From NCBI GenBank assembly GCA_025617745.1, contig CM046867.1, positions 28,078,705 through 28,142,704 on the forward strand: 64,000 nt of DNA, read 5' to 3'. Shown one piece after another: positions 11,548 to 21,300 of this stretch. The notes under the pieces are model-generated. The model saw only the letters and a program-made list of their open reading frames with translations, was not told the DNA's origin and did not search any database. Positions within the stretch are counted from its first letter, which is position 1, and every line of letters begins with the position of its first letter. Source of the DNA: Heliocidaris erythrogramma (taxonomy: Eukaryota; Echinodermata; Echinoidea; Camarodonta; Echinometridae). The translations under genes were made by a program, and so were the position numbers.

Positions 11548-14500
11548 GTAAGGAATTCTTCTTATAACATGCAATATCATTTTGCGCATTGTACTCGGCA
11601 ACTGTTACTGGATCATTTTTTGGCAGTCATCAATTTGAAATTCATATATACTGAAAAATGTATTATCATGGTAGCCTATTCCCAATAGAGAAAAGGTAGT
11701 CCTTCAGAAAAGAGATTAGTCACTGTAAAATTAAAATTGTCAATGCATTATGAATTGAACATACATGTAGCGTGTGTGTGTGTAATTGGGTTTTTACAGA
11801 CATGTATTGATCAAATATGATCATTTACGTCTGGTACCGACCTTTAACATTACATCTGAGCAGTGATGTCACACGTTTGATTTTGAGAGTTTTTGCTGCA
11901 ATTTTGAAATGTTGATATCTGTATTTTCCATTCCATGTATATATTTTATATAGATATTTTGTTATGAGATGGACTTTTATATTTAATGAGATGTTCTGAA
12001 AATTGAAAGACGCTCTTGACCTTGAATTTTCCAGAGCAATATGACTAGTCTGAGATGGGCCTTCAAGTGTAGCTCCTGGCAGCCTGACCAGTCCCAATGG
12101 CTACTAGCATCATCCAGTATCCAACCAGAGGAAAAACAAAGAATTGGTCAGTTTGTCTTCACAAAAGATGCCAAGTCATCTATGGTAATAATGATTATAT
12201 TCAGTTCTTATATAGTGCATATCACATTATGATATAACGTCCCTATGTTCTTCCAAAGACCTTTGCAAATTATTACCCAGGCTTGAGTTCCGTACCCAGT
12301 ACATTTCAAGGAATAATTCTACCGGGTACACATTTACCTCACCTGGGTCGAGTGTGGCAAATGTAGATTAATGTCTTGCCAAAGGATGTTAGTGCTGCAG
12401 CAGAGATTCAAACCCTATACCTTGTGGTTCACAGTCTGCGGACTTATGCACTATACCACAACATATGTACGGTAAGGGGTTTTAACGTTTTTAAGTTTTA
12501 ATCACAAGGCTTTGTGTTAAAGTTAAGCATTTGACCTTTGTAAGTGAATAGAGTTACATGTAGGTAGGGATCTTGCACCATTTCAATCAGATTGAGAGAA
12601 CACTGCCTCTGTTTCAGTAGTCAATGCTGGAGGAGCAAAAGTGAAATAAATTCACAAATGCTCTTATGGGAATGCACCCATAGACAAGTTAGAAAAAGAT
12701 GTTTGTCTAGCAAGGCAGGAACTCCCAAAGATCATGGAAAATAGAACCGAGTGGGAAAAAAAATTGTCAAGTACGCTTGACCTTGTAGTGTAAATATTTT
12801 CCAGAATGCTTGAAAAAGCATACTTTTGGAAAGATTTTCCTAAATGTGTCTGGAAATACCTACCTATTACACATTTTAACCTGTTGACTATTGAATTCTC
12901 TAATTTGCATAGACTTATATACAGGGACCACCCGGTTCCCATAGGCAGTTGGTTAAGATTTCAGGGGGAAAAAAATGTTTGTTTTCTTACCATTAATAAA
13001 GCTGTGGATTGATTTTCATTGTAGTCCCAAAGAAACTAAATAGTACCTTTACATTCAGACTTAGATGCCATTCCTTAGACTAGATGTTAACGTACTTTTG
13101 TCTCTCTACTCAGATTTATTAGATGGGTGACTGAAGGAAGAAATTCCTTGAATGCTGTAATCTGTTTACCGCCCATGCTGCCTGGCTAATAGTTTCTAAA
13201 GCAGCTATATGCTCAGCATGAAAATTCAATATTTTACTGATTTTCATTGGCGAAAATTTATAAAATTTGTCATGGAGCTCCAGTACAGAGGCAAAAAACA
13301 TAATTATGAACTTGTTCTTTTTCCAAATCGAAAATAATGTGATTTAGAGTGACAGGAAGTAGTGGATAAGACGTTGCGCAGTTAATGACAGGAAATTTTA
13401 AGGGATAAATTATTTACCCCTTCTTATTTAAATTGAAACTTCTTAAACTTCTTAATTGTTTCTTTCAATGCTTTACTTTTCTGAGAAAAATCCCTGTATA
13501 GAAAAACAAAAATACATAATAAAGTGCCCTCTATTTACGTTTTGACTAGAATAGAATAGGTTTCATGATTTTTCTGCACTTTTAGTGTTTTGTATTGCCC
13601 TTTCATTGTCTTTATCATTATTAGGGTGGGAGACTGTTGGCTCGCAAAGCAATCCATGAATGTTTAAAGATATCCTGGGCAGATATCAACCTAGCCAGGA
13701 CAGACAGAGGCAAGCCTTATCTCAAGAACACCGATGCTGTTGACAAGACAACGTATTCAAACTTCAACTTTAACACGTCTCATCATGGTGACTTTGCTGT
13801 CTTGGCAACGGAGCCTGCCCTCACATGTGGAGTGGATGTTATGAAAGTTGTACGGCCAAGTGAGTTTATGAAGAATTGAAATAATTCACATCTATTTCCT
13901 GATGACGATATTAAAGTATATGACAAACAAAGATCAATACATGTACAGTAAATGATACAAAGAAGGAAGCAAAAACCTGAAAACTGGAGCTTGTGTTGGG
14001 AATGCCATAACAAAAAAGTGGTTTTAAAATGTCATTGTAAGGTCTGTCTCAAAGCAATTGGGAAAGCTTGATCATGTCTAAATAAAGATTGTTGTATACT
14101 GTGAGGTTTTGGAATCATCAAAATGATGAGAAATTGACCCAACCTCGCTGAAAAGCACATGCACTGCTCATAGAAATGATTCTATGGGACTGCACACACA
14201 ATGTTTGGCCTGAACATGTCAGCTACTGTATATCTCGTCATATTTCAAATATGAGGGCATTTGAAGAGCAATCCTTTTCAGGGGAAATTTCTACTGATGT
14301 TCTTCCAAACTGACATAAAAGGAATAAAAAAGCTAACAAATTACTTTTCACCTTTCCCAGAACTGGCCCTTCTCTTTAACCCTTTCACAGCTGTATAGAC
14401 AGTTTATATCACCCACAGTTTGAAAGTGTGTTTAATAGGTTTTGAGCAACGCCAAAGAAAATCTTGTTTTCCTTTTGAAATTTAGAGCAGGTTCATGAAT

Positions 14501-17500
14501 TGAAAGTCAGATAGCCTTTTTGGTATCAAATAAATAGGTATATAAAGCCAGTTCTTAATGACAATTTGCACATTTGCAGGTAAAGGTCATTACCGAGTAC
14601 AATTTACCTTCATACGCTGTCATTTTGTAGGCACCACGATGCGCGCACCAGTATGGTTTTGCATGTTAAACAAGTAGCGCGTCCACCAAAACAAATGCAC
14701 GTGTGCGCATAAATTGGGTCATTTCAGGGTCATTTGTACCGTTACCTAATTACGAACTAGCTTATTGTATTTTATCTCAAAAATCCTTATTTGTGTTGCA
14801 TGTTTCTAGATACATAGTGACACAGTAGGGTTTAAAATTTTAAAGTGAAAAGCTGCAAGATGCAGATGGTGCCAATTTTACAACCTGACAGGATTCAGTT
14901 TCCTAGCATGATGCTATTTATCTTGATTACTGACAAACATCATTATTTAGAGGGAAGGGAGAATATTTTGTCACTGTATTTACTTTTTTTCAATGAGAGT
15001 AAAATTTGACTGATTTACATTAAAGTGTTGATGAACAACTTTTAGTTTTAACATCAGAAAGTTCACTTTTGAATGTTATACTTTGTGTATTTTTCAATTA
15101 AGAGAGAAGGTTGATTTGTGGTAAAGATGAAAGGAAGTTTCCCACTCTTTATGTCAGTTTTGAAGAATATCATAGAAGAAACGTCCACACTAAAGAGGAT
15201 TGCTCTTCAAATAGCCTCTTATAAGAAATGTGACATGAAAAAGCTGAAAATTTGGACCAAACTGTCATGCCACATGTATGTGTGTAGTCCCACATAAATT
15301 TCTGTGTGCAGACCATGCGTTTTGCAGCAAGATTGAGTCAATTTTTTGTCATTTTATGATTAGTAAAACTTACAGTAGACACTAATTATTATATTATTAC
15401 ATAATCAACCTTTCCCAATTGCTTGCACCTAGTTCCTTTTATGATGTAGTCACATGACCAGAACTTGATTTTATCTTTAATATTCTAAAAGCTGGTAATA
15501 ATCAAATCATACTAATGGAATTGTCTTTTTAACCATCCTTGTCAGATCAGAAAATTGAGGACTTTTTCCGGACCATGAAGAAGCAGTTCACTCCTCATGA
15601 ATGGAACACCATCATGTCTGGCGAGACTCAGTACCAACAACTCCATAGGTTCTATAGACATTGGGTAAACATTGTCTCTCTTATTATTATCATTATTAAT
15701 GTTGAACTCCCCTGTGACTTGGAGAAAAAAAAATTATGAATTTCTATTTTCTCTGAAGAAAATGTTTCATTATACCTGTGCCCTGAATATGTTATTTTGT
15801 TGAGAGTAACCACTGAAATAAAATGATGTACATTATTCTGTTATTATCAATCAAGAAAATAGAAATTCATGGAATTTTTTATTACTACACAAATGGAAGA
15901 AGTGCTTGTAAGGTAAATCACAGAGTTGCCAATTTGTCTTTGATCTAGTATAATGTAATAACTTTCCTGAAACTTTTGCTAAATTTGGTTCTAAATTTGT
16001 GTTGTGTAGATTCATGGTAGTTAAAGGAAATTAAAAACTCTAAATGTACATTTCTAGAAATGTCCTCCCTTCTGCTGGGCTCACAACAACATATTATGAA
16101 AGAAGTAAACTGAAGGCGAGATTAATGTCAGTCAGAACATCTTAATCCTTTTTCATATTATATTTTATGAATAGATTTACTTTTGAAGAAACAGTAGTTT
16201 TAATAGTTGTCCTTTTGAATCGGTATTAACCATTGTTTGACTGAAATATCATATCATATTTCATTTCTTTTTCCAGTGTCTTAAAGTAAGCTACATCACA
16301 GCTTTTGGCATTGTATAAGATGTACATGTATATCATTTGATGACTTTCAACATTAAAGGGATAGTCCACCCTGATTATAAGTTGGTTTTAAAAGAAGCAG
16401 AAAAATTAAATAAAAAGATCAGTGAAGGTTTGAGCAAAATCCGATAAGAAATAAGAAAGTTATGAATTTTTGAAGTGGTAATCAATCAGACACAAATTGG
16501 CAACTCCGTGACTTATCTTGCGAGCTCCTCTCCCATTTGCCCTTAACCCCAAATATCATTAATAGCCATTTTCTCTAAAGGAAATATTCAATTGTACATG
16601 CACCTTAGATATAATCATTGCTCATTATGCTTTTACACAAAAGAAAGAAATCTATACCTTCATCAAAAACCAAGAAAATGAAAATTTCTGACATTTTCTG
16701 TACTAAGCAAATGGGAAAGGAGCTCGCAAAATACGTCACAGAGTTGCCAATTTGTGTCTGATTGATTCAATAATTCATAACTTTTTTTAATTTTTTATCG
16801 GATTTTGCTCAAACCTTCACTAACCTGTTTCTTTAATTTTTCTGTTTCTTTTAAAGCAAACTTGTAATCAGGGTGGACTATCCACATTAATGTTTTAAAG
16901 AAGAAAAAGGGCAGTAACTTCATTGTCGAGTCTTTATGAGTTGTCTTTTTTTGTTCATCTTTACCAGCAATGTTTGATTGAATAATTGTGTATCATATTC
17001 GTTTTTTTTTGCAGTGTCTTAAAGAAAGCTACATTAAAGCTCTTGGTATAGGCCTTGGATTTGACCTTCAGCGAGCAGAGTTCAGACTCGGTACCCTGGA
17101 GCTATCTACCTCATCTGTTGCCTTGGATACAGAGCTGTACCTCCGGGACAGGCAGGATAAGAACTGGGTTTTTCAAGAGATGCTCTTGGATGAGGATCAC
17201 TATGTAGCAGTAGCCTTACAGGTATGTAACACATGTTGATACAATGGTTGATACAATGTTTGCTCCAGGGCCCCGTTGCATAAAACTTACCATTAACAAT
17301 AACAGTAACTTTGCCATCAATGGTAACTCCCATGGAAACGTTGAATTTGATTGGCTGTTGAGTGATGTTACCATGGTAGTTAACATTGATAGTAGAGTTA
17401 CCATTAATGGTAAGTTTTATGCAATGGGCCCTAGGTTTTATTTCCCCCAAGATATAGGGGTAGGGTTAGGGTTAGTGTTGCAATTGCATTTTCAGTGAGG

Positions 17501-19248
17501 TTTAGGGTTAGAGTTAGGTTAATATCCAAGTCGCACTGACAAGACCTACAACAGACTGAGAAAAAATTTTTAGCTTATGCCAAATGGCCAAGAAGTAGTC
17601 TGTTAGAAGTCGGTTTGATGGTGTGACTAAGGTATTAGTATTTGAGGGAGTCAGTGCTATATGGTGCTAACCCATAGGTGCTCTATTTTGGGATTAATGA
17701 ACTTGAAAAGTTAAAGGGAAGGTTGAGTTTTGGGAAAGGTGAAAAATAATTTGTGAGCTTTCTCATTCAGTTTATGCTAGTTGGAAGAATATCATAGTAG
17801 AAATTTCCCCTGAAAAGAATTTTCTTCAAATGCCCTCATATTCGAAATATGACTAGAAATGGCTGAAATTTGTGGGCCGATCATTCATCCACATTGTGTG
17901 CGCAGTCCCATATACCCATTTCTGTGTGCAGTGTATGTATACTTTTCAGCGAGAATGGGTCAATTTTTATCATTTTGATGATTCCAGAACTTCACAGTAT
18001 TCACCAATTCTCATGTAGACATGATCAACCTTTCCCAATTGCTTTAAGACTGTTTCTTTCAAATGGCTAGAACTCAACTTTATCTTTAAAGTTGGTATTA
18101 TGACTTGTGTATATGAAGGATTGTAAGTTACGTATCATCTTTTACCGACGTATCGTGTTAATTCAAATATGAATCATAGAGTAGTGAAACAGGCAAACGT
18201 TACGGCATGTAACTGATTTTCCATGAAATTGCGGGTTAGCACTATTTTACACCGACCCCCTCTTGGTCTAGGGTTGAATTATCTATTTCTATTTTGCTCA
18301 TATAGTTTAGCGAGGACGAGTGATACAAAAAAAAAATCCATGTCTGGGACGGATGAAGTCAGTTATTGTTAGTGATGGTGCGTGTAATTTTGTAGACTGA
18401 CTTATCTGATTGATTATATCTATTTAGCCTAATCTGGGTTCTAGATAGCACTGGTCAAGCCTAGCGCTATATCTTCTTACAATGGATAGTGAAAACTCAT
18501 CAAAACAAACTCTTTGGTACAAGAGAATCTTAATTGTTATCTTGAAACCTTCTTAGGGCTACCAAACAAGAGAATACATGAAAGTGAAATCGGCAAAAAT
18601 ACCTTCCTGTTATTGTTATGAGAGTTTGTTATAACAGTGTCCTTTAAAAAGAGGTTTGATGTAAGTTTCTAATACATCTATGATGTCTCTAAGTGCTTTT
18701 CATATATATCATTACGCTGGTAATTGGATTCATGCACCTTCTCCACTCCCTGGGGAGCATTTCAGTCAGGCGCATTTTTACAGATGCTCACAATGCTGAA
18801 CAAACCACAATGAATTTTGCATTCTACCGGGTACCCATTTAACACCTGAGTGGAGAGAAGCAATGTAGATAAAATGCCTTCCTCAACGACATAAGTGCTG
18901 TGCCGGAGATCAAATCCACAACCTTCACATCACCAGTCAAGCATTCAAACCACTCAACTAAGACATCTCTACAACACCTAGGTTTCTTTATTCTCCCAGT
19001 TAATCCTATCTTACTTTTCAATTTTGTGTGTTTGGAGGATAATAATTTCCAGTGTTTTACTTTTTTTCATCCAGCTTGGCCCTGATAGGAGTACACCATG
19101 TTGTCCATCGTTTACCATCCTTTCTCCAGAGCAACTTCTCTCCTCGGCGCAACCCATGCATCCTGAAGACATGGATTACTGGACTACTTTTGCTTCCAAA
19201 CAAGAGGCGCCTAACCTGCTAAACAGGAAGACATTAGATAAAGACTAG
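11446..19248 (+). CDS. AASDHPPT: AASDHPPT gene: L-aminoadipate-semialdehyde dehydrogenase phosphopantetheinyl transferase (spliced)
   Basis: This enzyme moves the 4'-phosphopantetheine arm of CoA onto a serine of carrier-protein domains, as in fatty acid synthase and aminoadipate semialdehyde dehydrogenase; it is mainly cytosolic. Joined exons are 11446-11547 (uncertain), 12035-12184, 13625-13859, 15546-15664, 17015-17221 and 19075-19248. All junctions are GT-AG and in frame. Counting from the Met at 12041 the protein is 292 aa (328 with the first exon; human is about 309). Landmarks from that Met are LRWAFKCSSW near the start, IQPEEKQRIGQFVF in exon 2, RGKP at 76-79, FNFNTSHHGD at 95-104, the Mg-site Asp119 in GVDVMK, and Glu170/Lys174 in WCLKESYIKALG. 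The C-terminus FTILSPEQLLSSAQPMHPED matches the animal family tail. No key residue is missing. Confidence 0.95.
12035..12184 (+). CDS. AASDHPPT: AASDHPPT exon 2 (conserved N-terminus)
   Basis: Acceptor ttttccag|AGCAAT and donor TCTATG|gtaata. From Met 12041 it encodes MTSLRWAFKCSSWQPDQSQW, then the IQPEEKQRIGQFVFTKDAKSSM block, which aligns with the human start (VRWAFSCGTW ... SIQPEEKERIGQFVF). Start choice: 12041 is the first Met directly before the conserved block. Confidence 0.95.
12235..12475 (-). mobile_element. tRNA-derived SINE, copy 1 (intron of AASDHPPT)
   Basis: It shares CTACCGGGTACMCATTT, CACCTGrGT, AATGTAGATwAATG, CTTGCC, TTAGTGCTG and a B-box-like GAGATTCAAACCC (minus strand GGGTTTGAATCTC) with the copy at 18690-18975. 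The inverted B box places the tRNA-like head at the right, so the element reads on the minus strand. Confidence 0.7.
13625..13859 (+). CDS. AASDHPPT: AASDHPPT exon 3 (CoA-binding and Mg-site Asp)
   Basis: Acceptor attag|GGTGGG and donor CGGCCAA|gtgagt; it ends in phase 1. It encodes GGRLLARKAIHECLKI, then RTDRGKPYL, then YSNFNFNTSHHGDFAVLA and CGVDVMKVVRP. The PPTase-superfamily metal-binding Asp is in GVD. It continues the ATG ending exon 2 without loss of frame. Confidence 0.96.
13885..14041 (+). repeat. Dispersed repeat shared by introns of both genes, copy 1
   Basis: The block begins AATTCACATYTATTTCC, passes TTTGACAAACAAA-like sequence and GTAAATGnTACAAAGAA, and ends near GAGCTTGTGKTGGGAA and TGTAAG. 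The same block, roughly 70% identical by eye, is at 28880-29038 in GUCY1B1. It sits just after the exon 3 donor. Confidence 0.65.
14042..14379 (-). mobile_element. TTAA-bounded MITE family 'R380', copy a
   Basis: An inverted copy of the repeat described at 17711-18089. It shares GGAATCATCAAAATGATGAG, the TTGACCCA...CGCTGAAAAGCACATGCA block, the CAAATATGAGGGCAT block and the terminal TTCTCTTTAA. Its other end is less clear, near the repeat at 13885-14041. Confidence 0.8.
14380..15097. other. Intron 3 interior of AASDHPPT
   Basis: No exon is seen. About 14730-14870 (GGTCATTTGTACC ... CTAGCTTATTG) resembles 55285-55400 and may be another diverged dispersed repeat. Confidence 0.4.
15098..15480 (+). 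mobile_element. TTAA-bounded MITE family 'R380', copy b
   Basis: TTAA at 15098-15101 and 15477-15480. Family blocks are GAGAAGGTTGA at the start, GAAGAATATCAT, GGATTGCTCTTCAAAT, CATGCCACATGT, TAGTCCCACATAAATTTCTG, CAACCTTTCCCAATTGCTT and CACATGACCAGAACTTGATTT near the end. Confidence 0.85.
15546..15664 (+). CDS. AASDHPPT: AASDHPPT exon 4
   Basis: Acceptor cttgtcag|ATCAGAAA and donor CATTGG|gtaaac. The split codon A|AT joins exon 3. It encodes DFFRTMKKQFTPHEW, then QYQQLHRFYRHW, aligning with human EFFHIMKRKFTNKEW ... QLDMFYRNW. Confidence 0.96.
16205..16318 (+). pseudogene. Decoy duplicate of intron 4 end and start of exon 5
   Basis: The piece matches 16938-17050: an AGTTGTC...TTGTTTGAyTGAA stretch, then a pyrimidine tract and CCAG|TGTCTTAAAGTAAGCTAC. 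From 16277 it would encode CLKVSYITAFGIV and then a stop, compared with CLKESYIKALGIG in the real exon. The catalytic Glu is Val here and the frame closes after 13 codons, so inclusion would kill the enzyme. A foldback element (16357-16883) lies between the copy and the real exon. Confidence 0.75.
16357..16883. mobile_element. Foldback MITE with ~190-bp inverted arms, intron 4 of AASDHPPT
   Basis: The left arm (about 16357-16547) is the diverged reverse complement of the right arm (about 16700-16883). Shared marks are GGATAGTCCACCCTGATTAY, AAGGTTTGAGCAAAATCCGAT, AGACACAAATTGGCAACTC and GAGCTC near the centre. ACATTAA flanks both ends (16350-16356 and 16884-16890) as a likely 7-bp target duplication; a TTAA duplication is the alternative. 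Transcribed, it would fold into a long imperfect hairpin. Confidence 0.9.
17015..17221 (+). CDS. AASDHPPT: AASDHPPT exon 5 (catalytic KES motif)
   Basis: Acceptor tttttgcag|TGTCTT and donor TTACAG|gtatgt, 69 codons. CLKESYIKALGIGLGFDLQR carries the PPTase (W)xxKExxxK signature that binds metal and the pantetheine phosphate. It then reads LYLRDRQDKNWVF, then DEDHYVAVALQ, aligning with human WAFEESKIDEHHFVAVAL. Confidence 0.97.
17267..17432. mobile_element. Short palindromic MITE, intron 5 of AASDHPPT
   Basis: AGGGCCCCGTTGCATAAAAC at the left and GTTTTATGCAATGGGCCCT at the right are inverted copies. The arms continue through ACTTACCATTAA, giving a 166-bp near-complete hairpin. It starts 45 bp after the exon 5 donor. 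Confidence 0.85.
17455..17525 (+). repeat. Imperfect TTAGGG-like tract
   Basis: GGGGTAGGGTTAGGGTTAGT, then GGTTTAGGGTTAGAGTTAGG after a gap of about 25 bp. Interstitial telomere-like sequence. Confidence 0.75.
17711..18089 (+). mobile_element. TTAA-bounded MITE family 'R380', copy c (reference copy)
   Basis: TTAA at 17711-17714 and 18086-18089. The start TTAAAGGGAAGGTTGAGTTT and the end AACTCAACTTTATCTTTAA are imperfect inverted repeats of about 20 bp. Inside are GAAGAATATCATAGTAGAAA, CTTCAAATGCCCTCATATTC, GCAGTCCCATATACCCATTT, TGGGTCAATTTTTATCATTT, ATCAACCTTTCCCAATTGCT. No coding sequence. TTAA ends suggest mobilisation by a piggyBac-type transposase; that is inference. Confidence 0.85.
18690..18975 (-). 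mobile_element. tRNA-derived SINE, copy 2 (intron 5 of AASDHPPT)
   Basis: It carries CTCCCTGGGGAGCATTTCAG, CATTCTACCGGGTACCCATT, CACCTGAGT, AATGTAGATAAAATGCC and a B-box-like GAGATCAAATCCACAACC. It is the same family as 12235-12475. Confidence 0.7.
19075..19248 (+). CDS. AASDHPPT: AASDHPPT exon 6 (C-terminus and stop)
   Basis: Acceptor ttcatccag|CTTGGC; stop TAG 19246-19248. It encodes a short variable linker, then SFTILSPEQLLSSAQPMHPE, DMDYWTTFASKQ and a basic tail ending DKD. The FTIL...SSA.PM.PED..xW signature is the family C-terminus (human FTILNFNDLMSSAVPMTPED). Confidence 0.96.
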   Translation, partial: LGPDRSTPCCPSFTILSPEQLLSSAQPMHPEDMDYWTTFASKQEAPNLLNRKTLDKD

Positions 19249-19354
19249 TTGTTTGCTGTTCAACCTTGCACCAGAAAGGTCGTGCACCTCATTCTTCGGC
19301 GACAATTGCTCCACGATCAATACACTGAACAGATTACGCCAAAAACTGTACCAA

Positions 19355-19472
19355 ACCCTAAACCTGACGCTAAACCTGTTCTCAAACCCAATCGCAACCC
19401 TAACCCTATCTCCATATTTTTGATGCAGTAAAGCCCAGAGCAACTGTCACCAGAGGAAACGTCGGGAGTACC
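19355..19472 (-). repeat. Telomere-like tract plus conserved tail, module copy 1
   Basis: Diverged CCCTAA units (ACCAAACCCTAAACCTGAC ... CGCAACCCTAACCCTATCTC) are followed by GCAGTAAAGCCCAGAGCAAC and TGTCACC. The same order, telomere-like repeat then AAAGCnCAAAGCAACTGTCG, recurs at 19852-19970 and 32262-32395. Confidence 0.7.
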
Positions 19473-19586
19473 ACTAGAACAGCTACATTCATGATACAAG
19501 CCATGCTTCCTGAAGACAATCCTGAAGATGATTACTCAGCCTATTTAGCTACCAAAAAAACAGAAGGCCCTTCAGTTGAGACTTAA
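19473..19586 (+). pseudogene. Decayed second copy of the AASDHPPT terminal exon
   Basis: CTAGAACAGCTACATTC ... CAAGCCATGCTTCCTGAAGAC aligns with CCAGAGCAACTTCTCTCC ... CAACCCATGCATCCTGAAGAC of exon 6, then GATTACT, GCTACCAAA and GAAGGCCC continue the match. A 1-base deletion breaks the frame upstream of a still-open MLPEDNPEDDYSAYLATKK, then stop at 19584-19586. Confidence 0.75.
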
Positions 19587-19606
19587 GGCATGCCCTCTAT
19601 ATATAC

Positions 19607-19672
19607 TCCAGAACTGCTCTTTTCCAAAACAAGGCTTCCATCCTCAACTCTGTGATTACTGGATCTTCATGA
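19607..19672 (+). pseudogene. Possible third, more decayed copy of the AASDHPPT terminal exon
   Basis: CTCCAGAACTGCTCTTTTCC ... CATCCTCAACTCTGTGATTA CTGGATC parallels CTCCAGAGCAACTTCTCTCC ... CATCCTGAAGACATGGATTA CTGGAC in exon 6, two bases shorter and with an internal stop. Confidence 0.5.
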
Positions 19673-19851
19673 TTACCCACTTGGACTACTTGTTTATGTG
19701 TTCATTTATTGATTTATCTATTTTTTCTTTATTCTTTTTTTTTTTTTTTTGGGGGGGGGGTCCATTCAAGAGTGAACTATCGATAAGCCTCATGGGTTAT
19801 ACGACACATGCTCTGGCGGCTGTTTGCTCTGCATCAATTTTTTTTACTAAC

Positions 19852-19970
19852 CGAATCCTAAACTCTAACTTCCTAACTCTAAACCTAACACTAATCTAAA
19901 ACCAAATTGCAAACCTAACCCTAACCCTTTGACGAAATAAAGCTCAAAGCAACTGTCGCTGGAGCACCCC
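19852..19970 (-). repeat. Telomere-like tract plus conserved tail, module copy 2
   Basis: CCTAAACTCTAACTTCCTAA ... AACCTAACCCTAACCC, then TTTGACGAAATAAAGCTCAA AGCAACTGTCGCTGGAGCAC. Confidence 0.75.
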
Positions 19971-20272
19971 CACATGATGTACTTAACATCCTCAAAGAAC
20001 TCAGCAATAACATAACATATGAATAGTAGACTTCACATTAGTGTTGGGCCTTTTGTTGCCTGTGCAGCTCAGGGCTATTTTTTCATTCCCACTTGCCATT
20101 TATTTACACTTAAAATGTTTTCTGTTTATCTATGAACTTGTTTTAAAGGCGGTTTACCATGTTGTGTGAACGAAGCTAGACCCTAATAAGCATACCTGAG
20201 ATGATTTTATTCAGTACGTATTTGTATTGGTTATATCCCAGCAGATATGGCTCAGTAGCCGATGGGTTGCAG

Positions 20273-20661
20273 TTTAAAGGGATTCGGTAACTTTGTGGAG
20301 GCTTGATTTAATAAAATTTTGAATTTTGATGTCTGTCTTGTATCATGATGTTCAGAAGGATAAATAGATAGCCAGGCATAGAAAGGTTTTCAAATATATA
20401 ATGCCATTATTAAGATATCTATGACTGAAAACTCCCATTTGCAAAAGCGTATGACCATACGCTTTAATCTAACACTGAGTCTATGGGGGAAAATGAGTCT
20501 GGCATTTCCGGTCACTTGCATATGTTACTTTTGTGAAGGATATGATGATTTTTTTCCCCCCTGGGCTTCATTTTTACACCATATTACATACACTGATAGC
20601 ATGTAAGGCCAGGCAGCTCAGATTTTATCAAGCCTCTACAAAGTTACCAAATCACTTTAAA
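20273..20661. mobile_element. MITE with 35-bp inverted ends, TTTAAA-bounded
   Basis: TTTAAAGGGATTCGGTAACTTTGTGGAGGCTTGAT (given here in two parts by position: 20273-20290 and 20291-20307) is mirrored at 20627-20661 with about four mismatches. The 389-bp element has no coding sequence. Its right end shares TTAA (20657-20660) with R380 copy d. Confidence 0.85.
20310..20315 (+). promoter_or_regulatory. Candidate AATAAA poly(A) signal for AASDHPPT
   Basis: AATAAA about 1.06 kb after the stop, but inside the 20273-20661 MITE. A second AATAAA is at 21295-21300. AT-rich DNA makes either weak. Confidence 0.25.
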
Positions 20662-21043
20662 GAGAAGGTTGGGTTCTGGGGAGGGTGAAAAGTAATTTGT
20701 GGCTTTCTCATTCCATTTTTGTCAGCTTGGAAGAACATCATATTAGAAATGTCCCCTGAGAGGGATTGCTCCTCAATTGCCCTCATATTCGAAGTATGAC
20801 GAGAAATAGCTGAAGTGTTCAGGCCGAACATTCATGCCATGGGTGTGCAGTCCCGTGTACCCATTTCTGTGTGCAGTGCATGTGCTTTTCACCGAGATTG
20901 GGTCAATTTCTTATCATTTTGATGATTCCAAAACCTCACAGTGTACACCAAGTCATATGTGGACATGAGTAAACTTTCCTGTTGCTTTGGGACAGTTTCC
21001 TTCACAATGTAATCGCATAACCAAAACTCAACTTTATCTTTAA
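20657..21043 (+). mobile_element. TTAA-bounded MITE family 'R380', copy d
   Basis: TTAA at 20657-20660 and 21040-21043. Start TTAAAGAGAAGGTTGGGTTC, end AAAACTCAACTTTATCTTTAA minus the first base; internal blocks as in copy c. It sits precisely at the TTAA end of the 20273 MITE. Confidence 0.88.
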
Positions 21044-21294
21044 GCCATATACGTACAGAAATAGCTGTAAATTATTCTGAGAACAGATGCGCAGGTGTTC
21101 AGGAAATTGTCAGATGTGCAATATACATGTATAGCTGTTCTTTTTGTGCTTTAGCATGAAAGATCAAGCAGGTACTTCTTGTATTCTTGGAATTTGAAAT
21201 ATGAAGCTGTGATGAAATTATGCCTTGAAAGCTTCGTTTTTGAGTGAGGTTTTTTTTGTACATGTATGTAATTGTAATTGTGTCCATTTATTGT

Positions 21295-21300
21295 AATAAA
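21295..21300 (+). promoter_or_regulatory. Candidate AATAAA poly(A) signal for AASDHPPT
   Basis: AATAAA about 2.05 kb after the stop codon, outside the recognised MITEs and preceded by T/G-rich sequence. It is the more likely of the two if the 3' UTR is long. Confidence 0.3.

Noticed and set aside
17106..17498. Frames crossing the exon 5 donor of AASDHPPT on both strands
   Set aside because: Shadows of exon 5 and of the palindromic MITE at 17267-17432.
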